Of a stretch of 64,000 nucleotides of DNA, positions 1-8,643 are shown in pieces. The position numbers and the translations under genes were made by a program. Within the stretch, counting starts at the first letter, position 1. Each line of letters starts with the position of its first letter. The stretch is from NCBI RefSeq assembly GCF_007991335.1, contig NZ_BJYD01000004.1, positions 124,001-188,000 on the forward strand, written 5' to 3'. The notes beneath the pieces are model-generated. The model searched no databases and had not been told where the DNA came from. It worked only from the letters and a program-made list of their open reading frames with translations. The DNA comes from Halobacillus faecis (GTDB taxonomy: Bacteria > Bacillota > Bacilli > Bacillales > Halobacillaceae).

Positions 1-2
1 AT

Positions 3-227
3 GATGTTCTTCACTACAAGCAGGACCGCCCTACCCGGAAAAGGATATGGAGTTGGTTCGAAACACAACAATTCATTGGTATTCCGGAAGAAATGGCCGA
101 GGAATCCCACACCATCGATGCCTGCGCTGCCGCACTTGCGGCCTGGCATTGGCAGGATCCTGTTCTTGAGCCAGCTTGGTTGTATAAAGCTTGTATCCCT
201 CTGCACCCTTATGATTTTTGTTGTTAA
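3..227 (+). CDS. DUF429-like protein, C-terminal fragment (5' end outside window)
   Basis: An open frame runs from the window edge to a TAA and translates as a continuous protein tail of 74 residues. The segment HTIDACAAALAAW is typical of the end of DUF429 proteins, an RNase H-fold family of unknown function, where an Asp-Ala-Cys/Leu helix closes the fold. The overlapping open frame from base 1 reads as low-complexity nonsense and is a shadow. Identification rests on a short tail only, so the family call is tentative. Confidence 0.5.
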   Translation, partial: DVLHYKQDRPTRKRIWSWFETQQFIGIPEEMAEESHTIDACAAALAAWHWQDPVLEPAWLYKACIPLHPYDFCC

Positions 228-335
228 CCTTTTGGTGATGATCCCTAGGGAACTCTAAAAGGCAGGGTCATGTATAATAGAACTTAAGTTGCTATACGTC
301 CAAGAAAGTTTGATCGAAAAGGAGACAAGATCATA

Positions 336-1106
336 ATGGAGCCTTATAAAGTAAGAACGGCGATGCGAAATGAAGAAAAAAATGGTACAACATCCGGCTT
401 CTGTGAAGGATATATTCAAACCAATATGGTGACTCTTCCGAAAGAATATGTCTTCGACTTCCTATTGTTCTGCATGAGGAACCCGAAACCGTGTCCCCTG
501 GTGGAAGTGATGGAAGCAGGGCAGACAGCACCCCAAGTGGCGGATGCAGATATCCGGACAGACTTGCCGCGTTATCGGATTTACCGGGATGGAAAATTTT
601 CTGAAGAGGTCTTGAATATCTCAGACGTGTGGAGGGAGGATTTTGTCACATTTCTGATCGGGTGCAGTTTCACTTTTGAAAAGGCGCTCCTTGATGGCGG
701 CATTCCTTTATTTCATCAAGAACAGGAAAAAGTCGTCCCGATGTTCGATACCACCATTCCTTTAGATCCGGCCGGTATCTTCCAAGGGAATATGGTCGTC
801 AGTATGCGAGCGATCCCGAATCATCTAATTGATCAAGCGCTCACTATTTCCGACCGGTTTGAACAGTCTCACGGAAGCCCTGTCCATATCGGGTCACCTG
901 AAGAGATCGGCATCACCGATCTGCACAACCCGGATTATGGGGAAGCGGTCGATTTTGACCCTGCAGAAGCCACTCCCGTGTTTTGGGCATGTGGAGTTAC
1001 ACCACAAAATGCTGCACTCCAAGCGAAACCATCCATTATGATTACCCATGCACCAGGTCATATGCTGATTACCGACCAGTTGGACCCGAATTATGAAAAT
1101 GGGTAA
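336..1106 (+). CDS. Putative hydro-lyase, D-glutamate cyclase family (YcsI-like)
   Basis: The 256-residue product has the length and conserved blocks of the YcsI/DUF1445 family (PF07286): an N-terminal VTLPKEYVFDFLLFC block, a central FLIGCSFTFEKALLDGGIP block and a C-terminal HAPGHMLITD end. A mitochondrial member acts as D-glutamate cyclase; bacterial members are usually annotated putative hydro-lyase, so the substrate here is unknown. ATG at 336 follows the ribosome binding site AAAGGAGA by about ten bases. It appears to be a single-gene unit, with an upstream gene ending at 227 and prs starting 91 bases later. Confidence 0.85.
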   Translation: MEPYKVRTAMRNEEKNGTTSGFCEGYIQTNMVTLPKEYVFDFLLFCMRNPKPCPLVEVMEAGQTAPQVADADIRTDLPRYRIYRDGKFSEEVLNISDVWREDFVTFLIGCSFTFEKALLDGGIPLFHQEQEKVVPMFDTTIPLDPAGIFQGNMVVSMRAIPNHLIDQALTISDRFEQSHGSPVHIGSPEEIGITDLHNPDYGEAVDFDPAEATPVFWACGVTPQNAALQAKPSIMITHAPGHMLITDQLDPNYENG

Positions 1107-1197
1107 CTCTTACCAAACGAGGTTTTGAACTTGCAACGAAGCCCTTGTAGTGATAAGTTTTTCTTAACAAAACCTTTACAAAACAGGAGCGATACAT

Positions 1198-2142
1198 ATG
1201 GATACACAATCACAGATGAAGCTTTTTACATTAAACTCCAATGAACCATTAGCTCAGGAAATTTCAGAGATCCTGGAGGTTCCTATTGGGAAAAGCAAGG
1301 TCGTCCGTTTCAGCGATGGAGAAGTCCAAATCAACATCGAGGAAAGTGTCCGTGGGGACGATATCTACTTGATCCAATCCACATCCCAGCCTGTCAATGA
1401 ACATGTGATGGAAATGTTGATCATGGTCGATGCCTTGAAGAGGGCTTCTGCCAAAACCATCAATGTCGTCATTCCTTATTACGGATATGCCCGTCAGGAT
1501 CGGAAAGCACGTTCACGTGAGCCGATCACAGCCAAGCTGATTGCCAATCTTTTGGAAAAGGCAGGCGCGGACAGAGTCATCTCGCTTGACTTACACGCAC
1601 CGCAGATTCAAGGCTTCTTTAATATTCCGGTCGATCAGCTCCAGGGAATTCCGATTCTTGGGGAATACTTCAATACGAAAAACATTGAAGACCTTGTCGT
1701 CGTCGCACCTAATACAAGTGGCTTGAACCGGGTAAGGAAAATGGCCAACATCCTTGATGCCCCGCTCGCGTTCATCGATAAGCGGAAAGCGGAGCCCGGG
1801 GAACCAGAAATCCGTGATGTCGTCGGAGATGTCGAAGGCAAAAATGTCCTTATCGTTGACGATATGATGGATACAGCAGACACCGTAACCGTGGCAGCCG
1901 ATATTCTCCATGAAAATGGAGTCAATGACATTTATGCCTGCGGTACACATGCGGTCTTATCCGATCCAGCCGTCATCAAAATTGAGCAATCACCAATCAA
2001 AGAATTGGTCATTACCAATTCCATCTTCCAGCCAGAAGAAAAACAGATTGATAAAATGACGATTCTTTCTGTCGCTCCTTTATTATCAGATGCCCTGCTG
2101 CGCGTTCAACGCGAAGATTCTGTGAGTGTATTGTTCGACTAA
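1198..2142 (+). CDS. prs: Ribose-phosphate pyrophosphokinase
   Basis: Converts ribose 5-phosphate and ATP to PRPP for nucleotide, His and Trp synthesis. The 314-residue length is normal. Visible motifs are the ATP-binding [16 protein letters not shown] flexible loop, [11 protein letters not shown] (metal-binding His), and the PRPP loop [14 protein letters not shown], slightly divergent from the usual DDIIDTAGT. In most Bacilli the housekeeping prs sits beside glmU; here it stands alone with a strong terminator, so it may be a second copy. Start ATG follows AGGAG with normal spacing. Confidence 0.93.
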   Translation: MDTQSQMKLFTLNSNEPLAQEISEILEVPIGKSKVVRFSDGEVQINIEESVRGDDIYLIQSTSQPVNEHVMEMLIMVDALKRASAKTINVVIPYYGYARQDRKARSREPITAKLIANLLEKAGADRVISLDLHAPQIQGFFNIPVDQLQGIPILGEYFNTKNIEDLVVVAPNTSGLNRVRKMANILDAPLAFIDKRKAEPGEPEIRDVVGDVEGKNVLIVDDMMDTADTVTVAADILHENGVNDIYACGTHAVLSDPAVIKIEQSPIKELVITNSIFQPEEKQIDKMTILSVAPLLSDALLRVQREDSVSVLFD

Positions 2143-2154
2143 TAGAAATAAGTC

Positions 2155-2186
2155 AAAACACCTCTTCCAAAAGAGGTGTTTTTTTG
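2155..2186 (+). terminator. Rho-independent terminator of prs
   Basis: Perfect 10-bp stem AACACCTCTT/AAGAGGTGTT with a CCAA loop followed by a run of seven T. Confidence 0.92.
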
Positions 2187-2230
2187 TGAGCCATTTTATT
2201 CAGCATTTTATAAATACAGTTGCACATACA

Positions 2231-2278
2231 ATACTGTATGACATACACTAAGTATAGATAGTGTTTGTCGTACAGTAT
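2231..2278. promoter_or_regulatory. Long inverted repeat, likely PadR operator
   Basis: Two 18-base arms, ATACTGTATGACATACAC (2231-2248) and GTGTTTGTCGTACAGTAT (2261-2278), are inverted repeats with two mismatches and a 12-base spacer. They end three bases before the ribosome binding site of the padR gene, so a protein bound here would cover the promoter. PadR regulators bind ATGT/ACAT-containing dyads and usually repress their own operon; autoregulation is inferred from position. Confidence 0.75.
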
Positions 2279-2295
2279 ATGGAGGAGTGAATATT

Positions 2296-2640
2296 TTGAG
2301 TCAACTACTGAACTCACTGCTGACCGAACAGCGGAGGGGGAATTTAACGTTAGCGGTTTTAAGTCAGCTGCGTACCCCACAGTATGGGTATTCCCTCGTA
2401 AAACGATTAGAAGATTCGGGCATCACCATTGAACAAAGTACACTGTATCCTTTGCTCCGCAGGTTGGAAAAAAAGGATCTGGTCACGAGCAGCTGGGATA
2501 CTTCAGAGTCTCGTCCTCGGAAGTATTATGTTTTGAGTGATTATGGGGAAGGTGTTTTTCAAACATTGAAGGAAGAATGGAAAAAAGCCACGAATGAATT
2601 GTTCCGTTTATTGGAGGAGGAGAACAATGAAATGGATTGA
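2296..2640 (+). CDS. PadR family transcriptional regulator
   Basis: A 114-residue winged-helix protein: N-terminal helix, then LTLAVLSQLRTPQYGYSLVKRLEDSGITIEQSTLYPLLRRLEKK in pieces typical of PadR, and a C-terminal dimerisation helix. I take TTG at 2296 as the start because GGAGGAG (2281-2287) lies eight bases upstream; an in-frame GTG at 2287 overlaps that site and cannot use it. It overlaps the next gene by 14 bases, indicating translational coupling. The large upstream dyad suggests autorepression; the inducer is unknown. Confidence 0.9.
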   Translation: MSQLLNSLLTEQRRGNLTLAVLSQLRTPQYGYSLVKRLEDSGITIEQSTLYPLLRRLEKKDLVTSSWDTSESRPRKYYVLSDYGEGVFQTLKEEWKKATNELFRLLEEENNEMD

Positions 2641-3661
2641 TGTCTACTTACAAGAGGTCGAACGCCGGCTTCCGGAAAAGAACCGGGAAGACATCCTACT
2701 TGAAATCCGGTCTACCATCGAGGATATGCTCCCGGAGGACCCTACAGAGGAGGAGGTCAAAGGTGTCCTTCACGAATTGGGCGATCCTGTAAAGCTTGCG
2801 CAAGGATATAGTGAAAAACCGATGCATCTGATCGGCCCCTGTTATTATGATACCTATATTTCCCTCATTAAAATGATCCTGCCGATTGCGATCACGATTT
2901 CTTTGATTACCCTCGTCGCTGAGAATATTATGGGATCTGTTGATGAAGGCAGCTTGATATTAGTGATCCTCACGATTGTCGGTGAAGGTGTCTGGCGGGT
3001 AATTTCCGTCGGTATGCAAGTCTTTTTCTGGATTACGATTATTTTCGCCCTCATCGAGCGGGTGGACCTCGGCAAAGAAGACGAAGGTTTAGGGCCTCAA
3101 CGGAAAAAATGGACGCCAGAAAATTTGAAAAAAGTTGCTCATGTCCCTAAGAAACGTGCAATCTCCCAATGGGAAGTGTATGGTGCTTTTCTATGGACAG
3201 CGATCTGGGGTACCGTTTACTTTCACGCCGACCAATTGCTGGGGATCTATGAAAACCAAGGCGCAGGACTCACCTTCATCACCCCGGCTCTGAATCAAGA
3301 TGCCCTGCTCAGCTATTGGCCTGGAGTCGTCCTGGTCATTGGCTTGGAAATCGCTTTGGCCCTTTTGAAATTGTTGAAAAAAGAATGGACCAAAGGCGTC
3401 GTATGGTTCAATACCGTGCAGGAACTCCTATTCATAGGGATTTTCTTTTGGATCATTACTGACGAAAGACTGTTTCAACCAGCGTTCATCAGCTATATCG
3501 CAGACTTTTTCGGGGTGAATGCAGCGCAAGTCGAAAGCGGCCTCGCTTGGAGGATCGCTGCGATCTTTATCATTTTCGCTGTGTGGAATATCATTGACGG
3601 TTGGGTGAAATATAAAAAAGGAACGAAGAAGACGAAGGTGAGACATGAACTTGTTAAATGA
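2627..3661 (+). CDS. HAAS-domain multi-pass membrane protein, partner of PadR
   Basis: 344 residues. The first roughly 75 residues (MKWIDVYLQEVERRLPEKNREDILLEIRSTIED region) match the HAAS/DUF1700-type helical domain that commonly follows padR genes and is thought to be a sensor coupled to membrane segments. Six or so hydrophobic segments follow, from about residue 85 to the C-terminus. ATG at 2627 has GGAGGAG eight bases upstream; a longer frame from 2594 overlaps padR and lacks a site. By context the pair is a membrane-associated regulatory module of unknown signal. Confidence 0.8.
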   Translation: MKWIDVYLQEVERRLPEKNREDILLEIRSTIEDMLPEDPTEEEVKGVLHELGDPVKLAQGYSEKPMHLIGPCYYDTYISLIKMILPIAITISLITLVAENIMGSVDEGSLILVILTIVGEGVWRVISVGMQVFFWITIIFALIERVDLGKEDEGLGPQRKKWTPENLKKVAHVPKKRAISQWEVYGAFLWTAIWGTVYFHADQLLGIYENQGAGLTFITPALNQDALLSYWPGVVLVIGLEIALALLKLLKKEWTKGVVWFNTVQELLFIGIFFWIITDERLFQPAFISYIADFFGVNAAQVESGLAWRIAAIFIIFAVWNIIDGWVKYKKGTKKTKVRHELVK

Positions 3662-3670
3662 GACGGATAA

Positions 3671-3703
3671 AAAGGTGACCCGGGATCCGGGGTCATCTTT
3701 TTT
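3671..3703 (+). terminator. Terminator of the padR operon
   Basis: GGTGACCC/GGGTCATC stem containing the CGGGATCCG core, followed by six T. Confidence 0.85.
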
Positions 3704-3795
3704 GTGTGACAACCAAAATATTCCTGTGAATGATACAATGGTAAAAGAGGTTGATATGTTGGGTCTATGGCTAATGATCGAGAGGAGTGGGGTCT

Positions 3796-4011
3796 TTGAA
3801 CGATCGAATAAAATGGATGGTATTAACATTATGTACGTTAACGATTATTATCGGTATTTTTTTAGTAGGGACGGAGTCTTATTTCAATATCAAAGAAATC
3901 AATAATGCCAGTGATCAATGTTATGAAATCGGCGGGACTCCAGAAGTTGAAAGTGATTTTATGGGTATGAATTATTCATTTGAATGTCATACGGTCGAAG
4001 GCTCAGAGTAA
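3796..4011 (+). CDS. Small membrane-anchored protein
   Basis: 71 residues starting at TTG 3796, eight bases after GAGGAG. One transmembrane segment (residues about 7-25, MVLTLCTLTIIIGIFLV) is followed by a short extracytoplasmic tail with two cysteines, DQCYEIGG and SFECHTV. The C-x-x-x-GG-x-P pattern recurs in small Bacillaceae envelope proteins of unknown role. The two cysteines could form a disulfide outside the cell. No partner gene is evident; a terminator follows. Confidence 0.6.
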   Translation: MNDRIKWMVLTLCTLTIIIGIFLVGTESYFNIKEINNASDQCYEIGGTPEVESDFMGMNYSFECHTVEGSE

Positions 4012-4074
4012 ATAGGGCTTTTATGGAAGTCCAACAATCTTTACCTCCCTTTTTAGTTGGAGTACATACTTTTA

Positions 4075-4108
4075 AACAGTTCATGTTAAGACATGGACTG
4101 TTTTTTTT
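4075..4108 (+). terminator. Rho-independent terminator
   Basis: AACAGTTCATG/CATGGACTGTT stem (one mismatch), TTAAGA loop and eight T. Confidence 0.85.
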
Positions 4109-4397
4109 ATTTTTCATTCTTTTACTATGAACAAAAGGCTGCCAGCTCATATATTTAATGCTCACAGTTAACTAGAGTCCCAAAGCTTTCAAATGCTTAC
4201 GAATCCTATCCATCCTTGCCCTCCTTCGATTTGACGAGTTGTACGAACATCTCTATAATTAGTCCCTATGTGTTAAAAAGGTCTCAAAACAAGAGGAGTA
4301 TTCGTTTTCTGAACGTCTAAAGAACAAAGCCATAGTATTTCTTAAATATTTAAAAATAAATTAACTATCACAGGTTAGAAAACCTAGGAGGAAAATA
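4109..4397. other. Intergenic stretch before the BCCT gene
   Basis: No supported gene. AT-rich, with many stops in all frames. The BCCT promoter should lie in its 3' part, but I could not pick out a convincing -35/-10 pair. Confidence 0.5.
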
Positions 4398-5981
4398 ATG
4401 AACGAAAAAACGAATAGGAGAACGAGAATTGACTGGATCACATTCAGCATCAGCGGAGGCTTTCTCGTCTTATTTTTACTATTGTCTCTATTAAACAAAG
4501 ATCTGATGGGAGAATGGATCTCAAGCTCGTTCGACTTTTCTGTTACATTCTTTGGTGCCTTTTGGCAACTGCTGCTGCTTGCTACATTCGTAGTTGGCGT
4601 CGCGCTTGCCCTTTCGAAATATGGAAAAGTGAAATTAGGAAAAAAAGATTCACCGGAAAACGGCTGGTTCCGCTGGGTTTCCATGATCCTTTGTACATTA
4701 CTAGCAAGTGGGGGCGTTTTCTGGGCAGCCGGAGAACCAATCTATCATTTCTTAACGACACCACCGCTTTTTGCGGATGAGGGGATGACAAGTGCGCAGG
4801 CCGTGGTCCCTGGTTTAGCGCAAAGCTTTTTCCACTGGGGTTTTACCGCATGGGCTTGTTTAGGTACGGTAGCTACAATTGTACTGATGTATGCGCACTA
4901 TCATAAAGGATATCCGTTAAAACCACGGGCGATTTTGTATCCGATGGTAGGAGAGAGAATTTTTAACAAGAAAAGTGTCATCGGAGCTACAGCGGATATT
5001 GTTTCTGTCATTGCCGTAGCCGCTGGAACCATTGGGCCGATCGGCTTCTTAGGTTTACAAGTCGGTTATGCTCTCAATTATTTATTCAATATCCCGGATA
5101 CCCTGTTCACTCAGTCACTCGTGATCATTTTCCTTGTGACCATCGCTGCCATTTCTGCAGCTTCAGGTGTGGATAAAGGGATTCAACTGCTCAGTCGTCT
5201 GAACGTAGGATTTGCTGTTGTTCTGATGATCGGCATGCTCATTCTAGGACCCACTATGTTTATCATCGATTCGTTCATCGCCGCAGAAGCTTTTCAACTT
5301 CAGAACTTTCTGCGTATGAGTCTTTACAGAGGCGATAGTGGCTGGCTCGGTTATTGGACCGTCTTCTTCTGGGGCTGGTTCCTCGGTTTCGGCCCAGCGA
5401 TGGCGATGTTCATCAGCCGTATTTCCAGAGGTCGTACAATTCGAGAGCTGATTCTTGCCGTAGCGATCCTCGCTCCGATCGTAAGTAACTTCTGGTTTGC
5501 CGTTGTCGGAGGATCTGGATTGTTTTACGAGCTGGAATCACCGGGTGCTGTTTCTACAGCCTTGAATGAAACAGGCATGCCTGCCGCTGTCATGGCGATT
5601 ATGGAACAAGTACCGTTCGGCATGGTCATGGCTGCTGGATTCTTAATTGTTACGATCATCTTCGTCGCAACCACAGCCGATTCAATGTCGTATTCCGTCG
5701 CTGTTACAATTACAGGAGATACCCATCCGCCACGTGTCCTTCGCGTCTTCTGGGCCCTGTTGTTTGGAGGAATCGCAGCAGCTCTACTCGGTATTGGTGA
5801 AAGCAGTATCCAAACACTGCAAAACTTTATCGTTGTTACCGCTGTTCCAGTTTCCCTTCTATTGCTTCCACCTGTCTGGCTGGCACCGAAAGTCGCGAAG
5901 CAGATGGCGAAGGAACAAGGACTGATTACGGAAAGAAGTGTACCTGTATCTGTTGAGGAAAAAGAACGTAAAACATCATAA
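4398..5981 (+). CDS. BCCT family transporter (betaine/choline/carnitine-type)
   Basis: 527 residues with about twelve transmembrane helices, the usual BCCT length. The signature lies around residues 313-343: GYWTVFFWGWFLGFGPAMA followed by MFISRISRGRTIREL, equivalent to the tryptophan-rich TM8 and conserved loop. Compared with betaine carriers (WTxFYWAWWISW) several tryptophans of the substrate box are replaced by Phe/Gly, so the substrate may not be glycine betaine. ATG follows AGGAGG. A strong terminator closes the gene, which stands alone. An osmolyte or trimethylammonium uptake role fits a halophile but is inferred. Confidence 0.9.
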   Translation: MNEKTNRRTRIDWITFSISGGFLVLFLLLSLLNKDLMGEWISSSFDFSVTFFGAFWQLLLLATFVVGVALALSKYGKVKLGKKDSPENGWFRWVSMILCTLLASGGVFWAAGEPIYHFLTTPPLFADEGMTSAQAVVPGLAQSFFHWGFTAWACLGTVATIVLMYAHYHKGYPLKPRAILYPMVGERIFNKKSVIGATADIVSVIAVAAGTIGPIGFLGLQVGYALNYLFNIPDTLFTQSLVIIFLVTIAAISAASGVDKGIQLLSRLNVGFAVVLMIGMLILGPTMFIIDSFIAAEAFQLQNFLRMSLYRGDSGWLGYWTVFFWGWFLGFGPAMAMFISRISRGRTIRELILAVAILAPIVSNFWFAVVGGSGLFYELESPGAVSTALNETGMPAAVMAIMEQVPFGMVMAAGFLIVTIIFVATTADSMSYSVAVTITGDTHPPRVLRVFWALLFGGIAAALLGIGESSIQTLQNFIVVTAVPVSLLLLPPVWLAPKVAKQMAKEQGLITERSVPVSVEEKERKTS

Positions 5982-5989
5982 ATGAAGCC

Positions 5990-6038
5990 AAGCCGCTATT
6001 CTATCGTTTGTCTCAGATAGAATAGCGGTTTTTTTTTT
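5990..6038 (+). terminator. Terminator of the BCCT gene
   Basis: Perfect 13-bp stem CCGCTATTCTATC/GATAGAATAGCGG followed by ten T. Two weaker hairpins follow (6098-6123 and 6172-6202); the second also ends in a T run. Confidence 0.95.
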
Positions 6039-6269
6039 GCAAGCCTTTCGACATGATGGTTCCAAATAATTGTGTAACTTGTATTTAAATTTTCTCCAGA
6101 CCTTTGGGCAGGGGGGAGGTCTGCGGATGATTTAGATACATACGCTAATTAGTGGAGATGAAGTATCTTTTTCTGACTAAGTTTGTGGGTCAGGTTTTTT
6201 TTCTATTTTTCTAAGGTAGACCGTTTTACCCTATGATCTTCATTACTTCTTGGAATATGGTACAAGGAA

Positions 6270-6923
6270 GTGATAACTTTTAAGAATGCTAACAAAGCAA
6301 GACTATTTTTATGGATAATAGTTGGAGTTATTATTTTGGTTCTCCCTATTTTAATCAACCAACTTATGACGTTCCGTTGGTTCAAAGTTGTCGGTGATGA
6401 AGAAACCTGGATCGCTTTCTATGGGAGTTACATTGGTGGAATCATTGGAGGATTAATGACGCTCGCAGGTGTTCTGCTCACATTCAATTACCAAAGACAT
6501 AATAAGCAACAGGAAGATGAAGTGAATGAACACAAAACGCTTCTCATGCTCTATCCGAAATTTCTTTTGATCAGATCAAATTTAAAGGACATTCGATTTT
6601 CTTTGGAAAACCATCATCAAATGATCGAAAAGGTACGCGAATGGAATAAAATCGAGCGTGATATGTTCAAATGGAGAATGAACAGGTTGGCAGAAAAACT
6701 TAACTTTCTGGAAGAAATAGATTCTAGTAAGCTCCTTCCAGAAACCATCGTAAAACTCATGGACTTGAACAGAGAATTAGAAAATATATATGTTGCCGTC
6801 TCTGTATTAGAGGGGAACTTTGAAAGTGGGTTTCCACCTGAAACATGGGAGGAATATTCTCGTGGAGTTAAGGGTGCTATTGACCTGTTGGATTTAACGA
6901 TTAAGGACTTGATTATTCGTTAA
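6270..6923 (+). CDS. Membrane protein with two N-terminal TM helices and a coiled cytoplasmic domain
   Basis: 217 residues, function not recognised. TM1 is about residues 12-30 and TM2 about 47-68 (FYGSYIGGIIGGLMTLAGV); a WIAFYGSYIGGIIGG-type motif recurs in small bacterial membrane proteins of unknown role. Residues 75-215 are highly charged and helical, likely a cytoplasmic coiled domain. GTG at 6270 is used for lack of a better start; its ribosome site (AAGGA) is too close, so the N-terminus is uncertain. Confidence 0.6.
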   Translation: MITFKNANKARLFLWIIVGVIILVLPILINQLMTFRWFKVVGDEETWIAFYGSYIGGIIGGLMTLAGVLLTFNYQRHNKQQEDEVNEHKTLLMLYPKFLLIRSNLKDIRFSLENHHQMIEKVREWNKIERDMFKWRMNRLAEKLNFLEEIDSSKLLPETIVKLMDLNRELENIYVAVSVLEGNFESGFPPETWEEYSRGVKGAIDLLDLTIKDLIIR

Positions 6924-6958
6924 AGTTTCGGTTCCACCGAATGAGAACTGTATTCGTG

Positions 6959-7013
6959 ATCTCCTAACCAGGGTGTCTTACAAAGAATGCCTTCCTATTC
7001 TTTCTCAGGAGAT
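6959..7013 (+). promoter_or_regulatory. Nested hairpin in leader of the 7114 gene
   Basis: An outer stem ATCTCCT/AGGAGAT (6959-6965 with 7007-7013) encloses an inner stem AAAGAAT/ATTCTTT (6982-6988 with 6997-7003). There is no U-run, so it is not a simple terminator. It lies about 100 bases before the 7114 gene. Its role is unknown. Confidence 0.4.
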
Positions 7014-7113
7014 TTGTTCTTCACTTGAGTGATACGGGAAGTTGTATCGTAGGTTTCCGCCTTTTCCTATTAGGGAAAATGGTTTTTATAAAACTTACTC
7101 AGGAGGAATCACA

Positions 7114-7458
7114 ATGCCTAACGAAACAAAGCAAACCTTTCACATCACGGATTACAATGACTTCAACCGTGTCTGCGTAGAAAATGATGGACTAGCCTTT
7201 CCTGAACTCAAAAAAATGATGGAAGACTACATACTAAGTCAGGCCACGATGGAGTTTGAAGAATGCTGGATTCAGGATCAGCAGGTGGAAGAAGGGGAAG
7301 TCAGAACGGTCCAGGTCAATTTCGTGGATACGAACTCTAATAACTTTATCCGCCTCTGGGGTTCGAAAAACAATGAAACCGAAGAAGTGTTGAATATGAA
7401 AGTGGATGCAATGGATTTGAAGACAGAAGAGCTCGTTTATGAGCGTCAATTGGTATAA
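7114..7458 (+). CDS. Conserved hypothetical acidic protein
   Basis: 114 residues, no recognised family. ATG at 7114 has AGGAGGA at good spacing; a longer frame from 7042 has no site. The protein is soluble, very acidic and beta-rich in appearance, with no signal peptide or membrane segment. The centre reads EECWIQDQQVEEGEVRTVQV, and the tail DLKTEELVYERQLV. It is monocistronic, with a terminator directly after. Confidence 0.65.
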   Translation: MPNETKQTFHITDYNDFNRVCVENDGLAFPELKKMMEDYILSQATMEFEECWIQDQQVEEGEVRTVQVNFVDTNSNNFIRLWGSKNNETEEVLNMKVDAMDLKTEELVYERQLV

Positions 7459-7465
7459 AGGATAG

Positions 7466-7496
7466 AGAGGGCTGACAATGGCAGCCTTCTTTTTTT
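7466..7496 (+). terminator. Rho-independent terminator
   Basis: AGAGGGCTG/CAGCCTTCT stem (one G-T pair) with a T run. Confidence 0.8.
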
Positions 7497-7616
7497 GAAA
7501 GTTGAAGTATAAATATATTTATATATAACCGCACATTTACTAATTTGTATTATACCTGATGCCGTTCTACAATTAGACTCGTAAACAAATTCACTATCTC
7601 AGGAGGAATGAACAAA

Positions 7617-8285
7617 ATGAGTAGACATATACTGATGGTCGTTACGACGGCGGATAAAATGAATGATGAGTTGGACACGGGTCTTTGGCTTTCTGAATTT
7701 GGGGAAGCTTACGTAGAATTTGCGAATAAAGGGTATGATATTACTGTCGCAAGCCCGAAAGGTGGGAAAGCGCCGGTGGATGATCGTAGTCTGGAAGGTG
7801 GCGAAACGTCCCAGGAAATTCTCGATACCGCGAAGTATTTGGAAGATACCGTGAAAATCGATGACGTCAAAGACGTTTCCAAGTTTGATGCGATCTTCTT
7901 GCCTGGTGGTCATGGAACGATGTTCGATCTTCCAGATAACAAGAAACTGCAAGAAACCATCCGTGACCTTTATGAAGCGGACAAAGTAGTGGCAGCGGTT
8001 TGTCATGGTCCGGCTGGTCTTGTCGGTGTGACGCTATCCGATGGTTCTCCGATTGTAAAAGGCCAAACGGTTACGGCGTTCACGGATGAAGAGGAGCGTG
8101 CTACGACATTGGATGAGTACATGCCTTTCTTGTTGGAAACGCGTCTGCGTGAGCTTGGTGCAGACTTCGTCGGTGAAGAAAATTGGGCGGACCACGTGCA
8201 AGGAACCGGCCACCTGATTACAGGCCAGAACCCTCAGTCAACCATCAGCGTTGCAAAAGCAGTCATCAACAAGCTCGAAAAATAA
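7617..8285 (+). CDS. DJ-1/PfpI superfamily protein (type 1 glutamine amidotransferase-like, Hsp31 group)
   Basis: 222 residues. The nucleophile elbow AAVCHGPAG (Cys129) and an acidic residue near Glu30 (SEFGEAYVEF) match the Hsp31/YajL-like branch, whose members act as glyoxalase III or protein/DNA deglycases and protect against methylglyoxal and oxidative damage. ATG at 7617 is nine bases from AGGAGGA; the earlier ATG at 7608 abuts the site. The following ABM monooxygenase and LysR genes are close and co-directional, suggesting an electrophile or oxidant response unit. Confidence 0.88.
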   Translation: MSRHILMVVTTADKMNDELDTGLWLSEFGEAYVEFANKGYDITVASPKGGKAPVDDRSLEGGETSQEILDTAKYLEDTVKIDDVKDVSKFDAIFLPGGHGTMFDLPDNKKLQETIRDLYEADKVVAAVCHGPAGLVGVTLSDGSPIVKGQTVTAFTDEEERATTLDEYMPFLLETRLRELGADFVGEENWADHVQGTGHLITGQNPQSTISVAKAVINKLEK

Positions 8286-8346
8286 AGGAATACGGGGAGC
8301 CTGTGAGTTTGACTTGCAGGTTCTTTCGTGCTAAAGGAGACGAGTA

Positions 8347-8628
8347 ATGATTACAATTAATGCAATAATTAAAGCAAAACAAGGTCAGGAACAAGCGCTT
8401 TTTGAGGAAATGAAAAAAGCTGTTGAACCATCACAATCAGAAGAGGGCTGTATGGAATATACTCTTCATCGTTCGTTGGACGATGAAGGCACTTTTGTTT
8501 TTTATGAAACGTGGAAAGATGAAACAGCTTTAAAGGCACACATCGAATCGGACCATTATCAAGCCTATCGAAAGGCGACAGCTGACTTGACCGATTCACG
8601 GACTGTTCATAAACTTCAAAAAGTGTAA
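8347..8628 (+). CDS. Antibiotic biosynthesis monooxygenase (ABM) domain protein, putative quinol monooxygenase
   Basis: 93 residues, the usual size for a single dimeric alpha-beta ABM domain. It contains the EEGCMEYTLHRSLDDEGTFVFYETWKDETALKAH pattern (in order: GC-x-x-Y, F-x-x-Y-E-x-W, A-x-x-x-H). Relatives such as YgiN oxidise quinols without cofactor. It sits 61 bases after the DJ-1 gene and 15 bases before lysR, so it is probably cotranscribed. Substrate is not predictable. Confidence 0.85.
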   Translation: MITINAIIKAKQGQEQALFEEMKKAVEPSQSEEGCMEYTLHRSLDDEGTFVFYETWKDETALKAHIESDHYQAYRKATADLTDSRTVHKLQKV

Positions 8629-8643
8629 GAGGGATCTGAATCC

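Noticed and set aside
1-258. Open frame of 85 codons from base 1
   Set aside because: Protein-like composition is in another frame (DUF429 tail ending at 227); the 85-codon frame has no conserved blocks.
3645-3905. 86-codon plus-strand frame crossing a terminator
   Set aside because: It runs through the padR-operon terminator and overlaps the better supported small gene starting at 3796.
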